DNA of 15,237 nucleotides from Ruminococcus sp. (GCA_017502425.1 JAFVVB010000145.1:1-15237), one strand, 5' to 3'. Numbered from the stretch's first letter, positions 1-7,752 are shown. The notes: generated by a model not told the origin, from the letters alone. Numbers and translations are program-made.

Positions 1-2393
1 TGACCTGATGTTGTGTGTAAGAAGTTAACTGTCAGGTAGTTAGAGTCTGTGTATCTTGTGTAGTAGAACTTAACAGTAACCTTCTGGTTAGCAGTAGCTG
101 CGCCTGAAAGTTTACCTGTTGAGCTTTCGTACTTATCAAGGTTGTGGTCAAAGAGAATATCTGTATCTGTGATAGCACGATATGTCTGACCAACAGCGTA
201 TTTAGCTGTGTTTGTTTTCTCAAGCTTGTATGTGCCGGAAGCTGAATCTCTTACATAGTGCTCAGCTGTGAGTGTAGCAAAGCCCTGAGCAGGTTTTGTG
301 TATGTACCCTGAACAAGGATAGCACCTGAGCGTGCAGGAACTGAGTATGTACCTGATGCTGTGCCTAAAGACTCAACGCCAGCTTTCTTGTCGTTAGCAA
401 CGATAGTCCATGTACCAGATGGAAGTGTAACTGACTTAGCAGCAGTCTTATTGTTGTTCATAACAACTAAAACTTTACTCCACTGGCCTGATTTAGTGTT
501 GCTGATAGTGTAAGCAACCGGATTAGATGTAGATACTGTTGTAACAGCATCAGCCTTTGCATCACCAAATGGTGCGAAAGCCTTACGGATTTTGATAAGA
601 CCTGCATAGTAGTCAGCATCTGCGCCCCATTTATCGAGTCTGGTCCAGTCGATAGCGTTGATGTTATCTGATGTACGGTAAGAGTTAGCGTCACCGTACT
701 TTGTACGACCAAATTCAGTACCAGCATTCATAAATGGAAGACCCTGTGCTGTCATTGTTGAGAGAAGCGCGAGTCTTAACTGATCAGAAACCTCAGGGTA
801 GTAAGTATTAGCTACTGTCTGGTTGAGTGTGTAAAGTCTCTCAAGGTCTTTATTTGTAGTGAATTTGTAACCATATTTAGAAGTAAGATCGTCCTGGTTA
901 GTTTTTAACAGCTTATCATAAAGTGTTAAGTTATCGTGGTTATCAAGGTAGTTAAGCGCTGATGAAGGAACCTTCTTACCAAAGTATGTGAAGTTAGCTT
1001 TAGCAGCATCAAGGATAGCAGCAGGTGTTGTGTCACCCTGAACGAATGCACCTGTTGTACCTGTGTGGTTAGACTCAGAACCTCTTAAGTTCTCTGAATA
1101 TGTCTGGTTGAAACCACCGATACGATCGTTTAAGAGTTTGAAGTTAGAGTTAGTAGCGCCGTTTGAGATACCAGCGTCGCCACCTGCCCATGGCTCACCA
1201 TACATAAGAATACCGGTATCAATCTTATCGAGCTCAGTTCTTGCTGCGTTTAATGTGTTGCAATCAAGTGCACCCATAAGGTCAAAACGGAAACCGTCGA
1301 TATGGTATTCTTCTACCCAGTATTTGAGTGATTCAACAACGTATTTTGAAGTCATAGCCTTCTCAGTTGAGAGACAGTTACCAAGACCTGAACCGTTGTA
1401 GTAGTTCTGAGCATCGCTCATTCTGTGGTAGTACTTAGGAACAGTTCTAGCAAGAGCAGAACCTTCGAGTACGTATGTGTGGTTGTAAACAACGTCCATT
1501 ACAACAGCAATGCCTCTGTCGTGTAATGCCTGTACGAGCTGTTTGAACTCTTTAATACGAGCGTTACCATCGTAACAGTCAGTAGCATAAGCGCCATCAG
1601 GAACGTTGAAGTTAACAGGGTTATAACCCCAGTTACGCTGTGGATCAGAGTTAGTTTCATCGATACCTGAGAAGTCAGCGATAGGAAGAAGCTGAACACA
1701 GTTAACGCCCTGCTCAACGAGGTAGTCAACACAAGTAGCGATGTCACCCTCGCCGTTTACGGTAGTGTTACCTTCTGTAAACGCAAGGTATTTACCTTTG
1801 TACTCATCAGAAACACCTGATGAAGCTGAGATAGAGAAATCACGTACGTGAACTTCCCACACAGAAGCTTCAGCAGCACTGTCAAAAACAACGTGCTTAT
1901 CGTTTTCCCAACCCTCAGGGTCAGTAGAGTCAAGGTCTACAACCATTGAACGCTCACCGTTAGCACCAACAGCAGTAGCGTAAGGGTCCTGAGTTTCGGT
2001 TGTGCTACCATCGATAGTAAGCAGGTATGTGTAGTAGATGTTTTTGTAGTCACCTGAAAGTGTTAATGACCACACACCTGTTGTAGCGTTTTTCTTCATT
2101 TCGTGTGTACCGATAACGCCGGCACCGGACTCAGCATCAGTACCGGTTTTATAGAGTTTAACCATAACAGCAGTTGCTGTTGGTGACCAAACCTTAAAAG
2201 TAGTACCGCTCTTAGTGTATGTAGCACCAAGTCCTTCTTCGTTTTTAGCTAACTTAGCGTAATCCTCTAAGTAGCTTTGATTGTGGTATTCTGTTTTAGC
2301 GATATCAATCTCAGCAGCAGAGATAGCAAAGCTTACTGAAGAAAGCATCAGTACCAAAACCAGAAGACATGAAATAAGTCTGCGTAATTTCAT
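1..2393 (-). CDS. pulA: Secreted type I pullulanase (GH13), C-terminus cut by window edge
   Basis: Hydrolyses alpha-1,6 branch points of pullulan or starch outside the cell. Reading from the ATG at 2393 (RBS GAGAGGAA just upstream) gives 797 codons without a stop. Residues 1-27 are a signal peptide (two Arg, hydrophobic core, likely cleavage after SAA). A CBM48-like N-terminal beta domain follows at roughly 45-150. The pullulanase-type motif reads NWGYNP at 254-259. The GH13 catalytic regions are all present: DVVYNH (D300), GFRFDLMG (nucleophile D371), YGEPW (acid/base E400) and DNHDN (D487). After the barrel and its C-terminal beta domain, about 120 residues look like one full and the beginning of a second MucBP-like repeat (…VKFYYTR, then LTVNFLHTTSG). 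This suggests attachment to mucin, glycan, cell wall or an enzyme complex. The C-terminus, where a dockerin or sortase signal would lie, is outside the window. The family call is firm; the C-terminal domain call is tentative. Confidence 0.95.
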   Translation of the reverse strand, partial: MKLRRLISCLLVLVLMLSSVSFAISAAEIDIAKTEYHNQSYLEDYAKLAKNEEGLGATYTKSGTTFKVWSPTATAVMVKLYKTGTDAESGAGVIGTHEMKKNATTGVWSLTLSGDYKNIYYTYLLTIDGSTTETQDPYATAVGANGERSMVVDLDSTDPEGWENDKHVVFDSAAEASVWEVHVRDFSISASSGVSDEYKGKYLAFTEGNTTVNGEGDIATCVDYLVEQGVNCVQLLPIADFSGIDETNSDPQRNWGYNPVNFNVPDGAYATDCYDGNARIKEFKQLVQALHDRGIAVVMDVVYNHTYVLEGSALARTVPKYYHRMSDAQNYYNGSGLGNCLSTEKAMTSKYVVESLKYWVEEYHIDGFRFDLMGALDCNTLNAARTELDKIDTGILMYGEPWAGGDAGISNGATNSNFKLLNDRIGGFNQTYSENLRGSESNHTGTTGAFVQGDTTPAAILDAAKANFTYFGKKVPSSALNYLDNHDNLTLYDKLLKTNQDDLTSKYGYKFTTNKDLERLYTLNQTVANTYYPEVSDQLRLALLSTMTAQGLPFMNAGTEFGRTKYGDANSYRTSDNINAIDWTRLDKWGADADYYAGLIKIRKAFAPFGDAKADAVTTVSTSNPVAYTISNTKSGQWSKVLVVMNNNKTAAKSVTLPSGTWTIVANDKKAGVESLGTASGTYSVPARSGAILVQGTYTKPAQGFATLTAEHYVRDSASGTYKLEKTNTAKYAVGQTYRAITDTDILFDHNLDKYESSTGKLSGAATANQKVTVKFYYTRYTDSNYLTVNFLHTTSG

Positions 2394-2442
2394 TAAAATT
2401 CCTCTCTTTCTAAAAATTAACCGCATAATTTCAGTTGTAGTT

Positions 2443-2451
2443 ATTATAACA
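2443..2451 (-). promoter_or_regulatory. Extended -10 promoter of the pullulanase gene
   Basis: On the minus strand the sequence reads TGTTATAAT, a perfect -10 hexamer (2443-2448) preceded by the TGN extension. The -35 region at 17-bp spacing (TTTATT) is poor, as expected for an extended -10 promoter. Predicted transcription start is near 2436, giving a leader of about 43 nt before the pullulanase ATG. Upstream (2488-2508) the minus strand carries two copies of TTGTG spaced 14 nt apart, a possible activator site; it does not match the CcpA cre consensus well. Confidence 0.6.
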
Positions 2452-2517
2452 TATTTGTTAGAAATAATAAATGAAATTCAGTAATTTTTCACAACGCTTT
2501 TTGCACAATCTTTTTGA

Positions 2518-2540
2518 TAGTATTTTGTTGATAAATACTA
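2518..2540. repeat. Inverted repeat upstream of the pullulanase promoter
   Basis: Perfect 8-bp arms TAGTATTT and AAATACTA flank a 7-nt spacer (TGTTGAT), about 70 bp upstream of the pullulanase -10 box and downstream of the kinase-like gene. A run of seven T lies on the upstream side of the hairpin in the minus-strand transcript, so it is not a normal terminator for the operon that ends at 2629. A regulator binding site is possible. The region is AT-rich, so chance is not excluded. Confidence 0.3.
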
Positions 2541-2628
2541 AAAAAATATCGCCATCTTCAAATACAGTCGTGTGAATATGTTTAATATTAACAAAACCAT
2601 AGTAAAGATGACGAATAAAGTTAACTTA

Positions 2629-3720
2629 TTAAATTTTAATATCCGTAAAACCTACTCCAAACGCAGTTCCAAGAGAAATACACGCCGAGTTTTCAATCTC
2701 ACTAAAGTACAGCGCATTAGCCGTACCATCGTGAATGAGTTTCACCTCTACCCTCTTGTGCAATGCACCGGATAAATCTTCGGTAAGTATCTTAGCATAA
2801 TCGTTACCAAGTTCAGTAAGCTTCGCATAGCCACCGCGTTCGCTACAAAGCTCTCCTGCTGCATTATAGTTAGCAATACTGATGATTATCTTATTATTAA
2901 GGTTGTATTTTTCATAATTCTTTCTGTACGTATCAACAATAGTTTTAACTAAATGCTTATGAAGCAACAGTGCCGTATTCCAGATATCTTCTCCCTCGTT
3001 GAGTTTAGTGTGTACATACTTTGACTCTACGCTTTCAAGCGCAGTAAATTCACGTATCTCCCCAGATGCTTTTTTTGCTATACATCTTTTCAGATTAGTG
3101 TGTCCAAAGTCCATTACCAGTGAAGTAGAGTTATCTTCCATCATACGTAACGCGCACCCCATAGCTCCAACAAAAGTGCCGTTATCAAAAAGCATGATAT
3201 TATAAGGTTTTTCAGCCGCTATATCAAATATATGCTGAATACGTTCTTTGAAGTGTCTTCCGAGCATAGAACTCGCAAGTCCTCCAACGAAAATAACAGT
3301 ATCAAGCTGAGCCCAGTAATCCCAGTGCTCATCACTCCAATCACTTCTTGATTTGCGGTTTTCCTTACTTCCCTGCTTTAAAGAAAGAAGTATGAGCCCT
3401 AGTCTATCACCGAATTTCTTAGCAATTCGTAAAGCAAACGTGTTGTATTTTACATCATCGCTTATGAGTGCTTTATCGAGTAATTTCGGCAACATATAGT
3501 CATCAAACCCTGAAATATCTACACTATGCTGTTTAGCGATAGACTTAATCTCCTCAACAATAAGCTTAGTCGAAAAAATCTCCTTGAACGTTTTCCCCTC
3601 GATAGAATCATCAATTCCGTATATCGGCAACTTAGCTAAAACAGCTTTATTGAGAGAACACGTAGGAGTAAGATATTCAATTTTTTCTTCTTTCAGATAC
3701 GATAAAAAAGGATTATTCAT
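2629..3720 (-). CDS. Circularly permuted ROK/hexokinase-like (ASKHA) protein
   Basis: Probably an ATP-binding sugar kinase or sugar sensor of the ASKHA fold; the substrate is unknown. The motifs are recognisable but in swapped order. The N-terminal half (about 90-195) resembles the C-terminal half of ROK proteins: a helix, then VIFVGGLASS (adenosine-type GG at 146-147), then FVGAMGCAL (184-191). The C-terminal half resembles the ROK N-terminal lobe: MDFGHTNLK (203-211, phosphate-1 DxGxT), IISIANY (279-285), IHDGTANAL (329-337, candidate catalytic D331) and SLGTAFGVGF (349-358, phosphate-2 loop). The protein stops five residues later, where an ordinary ROK protein would enter its second lobe. 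The zinc motif CxCGxxGC is absent. There is no signal peptide or membrane segment. The ATG at 3720 has RBS GGAGAG six bases upstream. It is the last gene of the ABC operon, 18 nt after the permease. The fold is well supported; kinase activity is not shown. Confidence 0.75.
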   Translation of the reverse strand: MNNPFLSYLKEEKIEYLTPTCSLNKAVLAKLPIYGIDDSIEGKTFKEIFSTKLIVEEIKSIAKQHSVDISGFDDYMLPKLLDKALISDDVKYNTFALRIAKKFGDRLGLILLSLKQGSKENRKSRSDWSDEHWDYWAQLDTVIFVGGLASSMLGRHFKERIQHIFDIAAEKPYNIMLFDNGTFVGAMGCALRMMEDNSTSLVMDFGHTNLKRCIAKKASGEIREFTALESVESKYVHTKLNEGEDIWNTALLLHKHLVKTIVDTYRKNYEKYNLNNKIIISIANYNAAGELCSERGGYAKLTELGNDYAKILTEDLSGALHKRVEVKLIHDGTANALYFSEIENSACISLGTAFGVGFTDIKI

Positions 3721-3738
3721 TACACTCTCCGGATATAT

Positions 3739-4530
3739 TTAGCTTCCTGCTGACTCGTACGCTTTGATTCCTCTGTTCCATATCAAAACAGAAACAGCAA
3801 ACAAAATAGTTGATGCTAGTACTGTACCACCGATACAGAAAAGCGGATTTTCTCCTGTTAAGAAGAAACTCGCAGGATAGTAGGCGGTAAAAGCAAACGG
3901 TATTACATATGTAATAATATTTTTAACAAATTTATTGTATATTGTAGTCGGATACTTTGAAAAGTCATTGGTCATATAAAACATATGAGTGATATGACCT
4001 GATGCTTTAGTCCAGAAAGAAATCGCCGATGTAGCTATTTTTATCGCGGTGTATATTAATGTCGCAAAAACAACCGAGATAATAAACAACGGTATCATAT
4101 ACCATGTGATAGTAAGCTTGAGCTGAATAACGCTATATGTAATCAAAATCAAACCGATAGCAAGTTCTCCGAAAGCATCAACGCAGAATTTTTCAGCAAT
4201 CACATAAAACAAACTGTTTATTGGTCGTGTGAGATATTTATCAAAATCACCTTTTCTTACTATAAAATATCCTACACTCCATAAATTATCAAAGAATAAA
4301 TGGTCAAGACCTTTAGGTATCAGCGAGAAACCATATATAAATAGTATCTCGTTAAAATCCCAACCCACCAAATCAGGAATCTGGCTGAAAATAATGCCTA
4401 AAAACAGAATCTGTACAGCCTGACCGAGTAAAAAGCTGATGGCTCCCGTCAGAAAGTCCACCTTATATTCCATCAGGTTCTTCATATACTGTGCGACAAA
4501 TATCCGATGAAGTCGTAACATTCTTCTCAT
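3739..4530 (-). CDS. ABC-2 type permease, DUF990-like (second membrane subunit)
   Basis: Integral membrane subunit of an ABC transporter, 263 aa, with about six hydrophobic segments (near 24-48, 58-75, 118-137, 140-165, 203-225 and 232-252). The first cytoplasmic loop carries VRKGDFDKYLTRP, the G-F-D-x-x-L-x-R-P pattern typical of the DUF990/ABC2_membrane_6 family. Such proteins occur as heterodimers with a sister permease and one ATPase, as here. The RBS AGGAAGG lies inside the last codons of the preceding permease gene, and only 4 nt separate that stop from this ATG, so translation is probably coupled. The transported substrate cannot be told from sequence; the family is generally treated as an exporter. 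Confidence 0.88.
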   Translation of the reverse strand: MRRMLRLHRIFVAQYMKNLMEYKVDFLTGAISFLLGQAVQILFLGIIFSQIPDLVGWDFNEILFIYGFSLIPKGLDHLFFDNLWSVGYFIVRKGDFDKYLTRPINSLFYVIAEKFCVDAFGELAIGLILITYSVIQLKLTITWYMIPLFIISVVFATLIYTAIKIATSAISFWTKASGHITHMFYMTNDFSKYPTTIYNKFVKNIITYVIPFAFTAYYPASFFLTGENPLFCIGGTVLASTILFAVSVLIWNRGIKAYESAGS

Positions 4531-4534
4531 AGAA

Positions 4535-5359
4535 TCAACCTTCCTGTGAACAAAGTCGCTTTACGGCATGATTCCAGATAATTTTAGATAAAACCACCAT
4601 GAAACACAACCAGAAAATCTGCATAAGTATTCTTGATAAAATCTCCATACCCGAATACATTCCCATATAAATCATAACAGGAGTGTACGAAAGCGATGAA
4701 AACGGTAAAAACCCGAGTACATCAGCAAGTATCTCAGGCATAAACGCAAGCGGTATAGTAGCACCTGATAAAAAGTTGATAATAACTTCTTTTAGTATAT
4801 CGGCACCCCATAGATTCTTCAAGTAAAAAGCCATAAAGCCATAGCTTACATTGAAGTAGAAAGATATCAGATACGCAAGAACCAGACTGATTACATACAA
4901 TAAAAAGTGCTGTATCTGGAACTGACACTCACCTGTGATAGCCCATCTGTACGCTTCAACCCCTAAAACGAGAGGTGCAAAAATAAATAACACGTTTATT
5001 ATTTTATTACCGAGTTCCTGAAACAAAAAGCACATATCAAAAGAACACGGCTTTATCATACGCATAGCTATCGAACCATCTCTTATTTCCATAGCTATTG
5101 CATACGTGCCATCTGAATATGTAAGATACCCTGTCAGAAAAGTAATAAACAGATACACTACCATATCTTCCATAGTAAATCCCATGAAAGTCTCTGAATC
5201 GCTGCTCAAAAAGACCGCTTTCCACACGAAGAACATAATAAAGCATGACATAATCTCACCGATAAGAAAGCAGAAAAAGTTAGCTCTATATTGTACAGAC
5301 TCCAGCATTCCCGCACGGGTAAACGGTTTATAAGTGCGTATAAATTTCTTAAACTTCAT
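4535..5359 (-). CDS. ABC-2 type permease, DUF990-like (first membrane subunit)
   Basis: Integral membrane subunit of 274 aa with about six hydrophobic segments (near 25-48, 66-85, 117-137, 150-175, 192-212 and 240-262). It begins with a basic cytoplasmic stretch. Residues around 92-105 read EIRDGSIAMRMIKP, the same G-x-(hydrophobic)-x-x-(hydrophobic)-(K/R)-P loop as its partner, so the two are paralogous halves of one heterodimer. The ATG lies within the last codons of the ATPase gene (11-nt overlap), with RBS AGGAAGTGAG also inside it. This implies translational coupling and 1:1 synthesis. No substrate-specific feature was seen. Confidence 0.88.
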   Translation of the reverse strand: MKFKKFIRTYKPFTRAGMLESVQYRANFFCFLIGEIMSCFIMFFVWKAVFLSSDSETFMGFTMEDMVVYLFITFLTGYLTYSDGTYAIAMEIRDGSIAMRMIKPCSFDMCFLFQELGNKIINVLFIFAPLVLGVEAYRWAITGECQFQIQHFLLYVISLVLAYLISFYFNVSYGFMAFYLKNLWGADILKEVIINFLSGATIPLAFMPEILADVLGFLPFSSLSYTPVMIYMGMYSGMEILSRILMQIFWLCFMVVLSKIIWNHAVKRLCSQEG

Positions 5360-6365
5360 CTATACTCACTTCCTGTCTGTATAATCTTCGTATGATTTCT
5401 TCTATATCAGCGTCTTTGAGATTTATATCTTTCACATGAACTTTTGATAATGTATAGGAAAGAATATCCTCAACAGATACCTTTTCACTATCAAAACGCA
5501 CTGACACAGACGACTTCTCATTTTCAATTTTTACATCTTCGTCGCTTAATTTCAAGTCAGCCTTATAATTAAGCTTGGAAATATCAGACTTGCTGATGAG
5601 CTCGAACTGTAAATCTCTCATCTGACCGAATTCGTGCCTTAAATCATTAAGCTGACCATCAAACACTTTCTTACCTTTATCAATCATTACGATACGATCA
5701 CAAAGCAACTCGATATCCGCTAAATCATGAGTAGTAAGAATAACGGTAGTTCCTTCTTCAGCATTAATTTTCTGGATGGCGTTTCTGATATTATCTTTAA
5801 CAACAACGTCTAAGCCGATAGTAGGTTCGTCCAAAAACAGTACTTTAGGATTATGTAAAAGAGACGCTGCAATATCAGCTCTCATTCGCTGGCCAAGTGA
5901 CAAAGTCCTGACAGGACTTGATATAAACTCATCAAGCTCCAGAACCTCGTTGAGAAACTCCATACGCTTTTTGTATTCTTTATCCGGAACATCATAAATC
6001 TCTTTGAGTACCGCATAAGTTTCTCTTAGTGCTAAATCCCACCACAGCTGAGTCCTCTGGCCAAAAACGACTCCGATTTCTTTAACATACCTCTGGCGGT
6101 CTTTTTGCGGAATAAATCCGTTAATTTCACACGTACCCGATGTCGGTGTAAGTATTCCTGTCAGCATTTTAATGACGGTACTCTTACCTGCACCATTAGG
6201 GCCTATAAAACCTAACATCTCACCCTTTGGCACGTGGAAGCTGATACCGTCAACCGCTTTTACAATCTCGTTTTTCGGACTAAAAAGCGCTTTTACGCTA
6301 CCTTTGAGTCCGGGCTCTTTAATAGCCTTTTTGAATTCTTTTCTTAAATCGTTTACGTAAATCAT
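5349..6365 (-). CDS. ABC transporter ATP-binding protein (partner of DUF990-like permeases)
   Basis: Cytoplasmic ATPase that drives the two downstream permeases. All nucleotide-binding motifs are intact: Walker A GPNGAGKST (55-63), Q-loop FGQRTQLWWD (Q103), signature LSLGQ (155-159), Walker B VLFLDEP (175-181, E180), D-loop GLD (184-186) and H-loop TTHD (H213). About 100 residues after the ATPase core form a C-terminal alpha/beta extension, common in this NatA-like subgroup. At 338 aa it is longer than a minimal ATPase (about 230) but normal for the subgroup. The ATG at 6365 has RBS AGGAG seven bases upstream. It is the first gene of the operon and is transcribed from the promoter at 6404-6432. 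Confidence 0.93.
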   Translation of the reverse strand: MIYVNDLRKEFKKAIKEPGLKGSVKALFSPKNEIVKAVDGISFHVPKGEMLGFIGPNGAGKSTVIKMLTGILTPTSGTCEINGFIPQKDRQRYVKEIGVVFGQRTQLWWDLALRETYAVLKEIYDVPDKEYKKRMEFLNEVLELDEFISSPVRTLSLGQRMRADIAASLLHNPKVLFLDEPTIGLDVVVKDNIRNAIQKINAEEGTTVILTTHDLADIELLCDRIVMIDKGKKVFDGQLNDLRHEFGQMRDLQFELISKSDISKLNYKADLKLSDEDVKIENEKSSVSVRFDSEKVSVEDILSYTLSKVHVKDINLKDADIEEIIRRLYRQEVSIDEV

Positions 6366-6403
6366 AGCTTCTCCTAATGAATATATTCACACACCTATGA
6401 ATA

Positions 6404-6432
6404 ATAATATCATCACGCTCTCTTTATTTCAA
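6404..6432 (-). promoter_or_regulatory. Sigma-A-type promoter of the ABC/kinase operon
   Basis: The minus strand reads TTGAAA (6432-6427), 17 bp, TATTAT (6409-6404), a good match to the housekeeping consensus. Transcription should start near 6397, about 30 nt before the ATPase ATG. It is divergent from the promoter at 6535-6563. Confidence 0.65.
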
Positions 6433-6534
6433 CGAGTTTTACATATTTTCACCTTTTTTTCATATAACTCTTCACGCAAATTATGTCGCTTTTCGTAATC
6501 TTTTGTAACCTTATTTACATTACTGTCAAAAAAC

Positions 6535-6563
6535 TTGCTTTTGGTAAAAAATGGTGTTAATAT
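6535..6563 (+). promoter_or_regulatory. Promoter of the DUF6514-like / radical SAM pair
   Basis: TTGCTT (6535-6540), a 17-bp spacer and TAATAT (6558-6563) lie 34 bp before the ATG at 6598. Predicted start is near 6570, inside the left arm of the perfect inverted repeat at 6565-6589, so a protein bound there would block initiation. Confidence 0.6.
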
Positions 6564-6564
6564 G

Positions 6565-6589
6565 CATATGTGACATTTTTTCACATATG
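6565..6589. promoter_or_regulatory. Perfect inverted repeat at the transcription start: putative operator
   Basis: CATATGTGA (6565-6573) and TCACATATG (6581-6589) are perfect 9-bp arms around CATTTTT. The element sits just downstream of a -10 box and ends against the GGAGG ribosome binding site (6589-6593). The TGTGA…TCACA core recalls CRP/FNR-type sites, but the spacing is 7 rather than 6. It could be a repressor operator, or a hairpin next to the RBS. The operator is favoured because the predicted transcription start cuts into the left arm. Confidence 0.5.
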
Positions 6590-6597
6590 GAGGTTGT

Positions 6598-6825
6598 ATG
6601 GCAAATTACTCATTACACACGCAAAGCCTCTATGGTATCGGCAGAAAAAAGCAGGTTTCTTACGGCATTATTGTCACAGAAAATGGTGAAACTTCAACAA
6701 TTGCGGATATTTCAATAGATAAAATTGCGGTAGAACAACTAATCGAAAGACTCAACACTTACGAGCTTTCAACAGAACATCTTTCACAGGTAATTGAAGA
6801 TTTTCTGTGTGATCACTCTGCATAA
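6598..6825 (+). CDS. Small DUF6514-like protein, function unknown
   Basis: Encodes 75 aa with a strong RBS (GGAGG, 4 nt before ATG). The sequence has a beta-rich start (YGIIV, around 22-26), an acidic loop (ENGETSTIADIS) and an amphipathic helix with IDKIAVEQLIERLN, ending SQVIEDFL. This is the pattern of the short clostridial family DUF6514 as I recall it; the name needs a profile search. There is no signal peptide, membrane segment or metal-binding cluster. It lies 49 nt upstream of a radical SAM gene on the same strand and may be co-transcribed. Codon use and the RBS support a real gene. Confidence 0.75.
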   Translation: MANYSLHTQSLYGIGRKKQVSYGIIVTENGETSTIADISIDKIAVEQLIERLNTYELSTEHLSQVIEDFLCDHSA

Positions 6826-6874
6826 TCCACTTTCACTTTTATTTTTGATGTGGTAGAATATTTTCGGTGATACT

Positions 6875-7741
6875 ATGATATGTAATCTATGTCCGAGAAA
6901 ATGCAACGCTACGCGAAATAAAACTTATGGTAACGGATTTTGCCGATGTGAAAGTGAAATGAAAATTTCACGAATCGCTCCCCATTTATGGGAAGAACCA
7001 TGTATCAGCGGAGAAAACGGTAGTGGTGCAGTATTTTTTGCAGGCTGCACTCTTAAATGTGTGTACTGTCAAAACTACGAGATTTCACACGAGAATAACG
7101 GCAAATACTATACTGAAAATATGCTCGCCGATAAACTCAGAGAACTTGTTGACAGCGGTGTACATACTATCGAATTCATATCAGCGACTCAGTATATTGA
7201 TAAGTTGATTAAAACTCTTGATATATACAAGCCTGCTATTCCGCTGATATACAATAGTGGTGGATATGAATCAACAGATACTCTTAAAAAGCTCAAGGGA
7301 TATATCGACGTATATCTTCCTGATTTTAAATACAGCGACGATTCGCTTGCAAAAAGGCTGTCAAAATGCGATGATTATACTCAAACCACACTAAACGCTA
7401 TAAATGAAATGCTTATACAAAAGCCTAAATTAACTTTTGATGATAATGGTATTATAAAAAGTGGTGTAATTATACGCCATCTGGTTTTACCTAATCATAC
7501 AATAAACTCTATCGGTGTTCTTAATCTCATCAAAGAAAACTTCGGTAAAAAAGCTCTACTGAGTCTGATGGGACAGTATGTACCACATGGTAAAGCTGAA
7601 AATTTTGAAGATATTAACAGAAGAATCACACAGCGTGAATATGATAAAGTTCTCAAAGAGTTGATAAAACTAGATTTGGACGGATTTGCTCAGGAACTTG
7701 AATCAGCTGATAAATCATATATACCACAGTGGGATTACTAA
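6875..7741 (+). CDS. PflX-type radical SAM protein (pyruvate formate-lyase activase homologue, COG1313-like)
   Basis: A 288-aa cytoplasmic iron-sulfur protein. The radical SAM cluster motif is GCTLKCVYC (C58, C62, C65; CxxxCxxC). An extra N-terminal cysteine group (C3, C6, C10, C23, C25; pattern CxxCPRxC…GxCxC) is typical of the PflX group and probably holds a second cluster or zinc. Other family motifs are YNSGGYES, YLPDFKY, RHLVLP and LMGQYVP. The family is related to glycyl-radical-enzyme activases, but its substrate is not established, and no glycyl radical enzyme gene is nearby. The ATG at 6875 has only a weak RBS (CGGTGAT); an in-frame alternative with a better site was not found, and starting here keeps the CxxCPRxC motif intact. 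A weak TAGAAT box at 6854-6859 might give it its own promoter. Confidence 0.88.
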   Translation: MICNLCPRKCNATRNKTYGNGFCRCESEMKISRIAPHLWEEPCISGENGSGAVFFAGCTLKCVYCQNYEISHENNGKYYTENMLADKLRELVDSGVHTIEFISATQYIDKLIKTLDIYKPAIPLIYNSGGYESTDTLKKLKGYIDVYLPDFKYSDDSLAKRLSKCDDYTQTTLNAINEMLIQKPKLTFDDNGIIKSGVIIRHLVLPNHTINSIGVLNLIKENFGKKALLSLMGQYVPHGKAENFEDINRRITQREYDKVLKELIKLDLDGFAQELESADKSYIPQWDY

Positions 7742-7752
7742 GAAACAAAAAT

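Noticed and set aside
1063..1401. 112-aa plus-strand open frame
   Set aside because: Antisense to the pullulanase catalytic domain, with no RBS and no recognisable family.
2541..2628. Terminator after the ABC/kinase operon
   Set aside because: A run of T occurs on the minus strand at about 2540-2547, but no convincing stem precedes it; the nearby 8-bp repeat lies on the wrong side.
2572..2775. 67-aa plus-strand open frame near the kinase-like gene
   Set aside because: Mostly antisense to the end of the permuted kinase gene; no RBS, AT-rich low-complexity start.
6569..6585. Canonical CRP/FNR site
   Set aside because: The half-sites are spaced by 7 rather than 6, so only an operator of unknown type is claimed.
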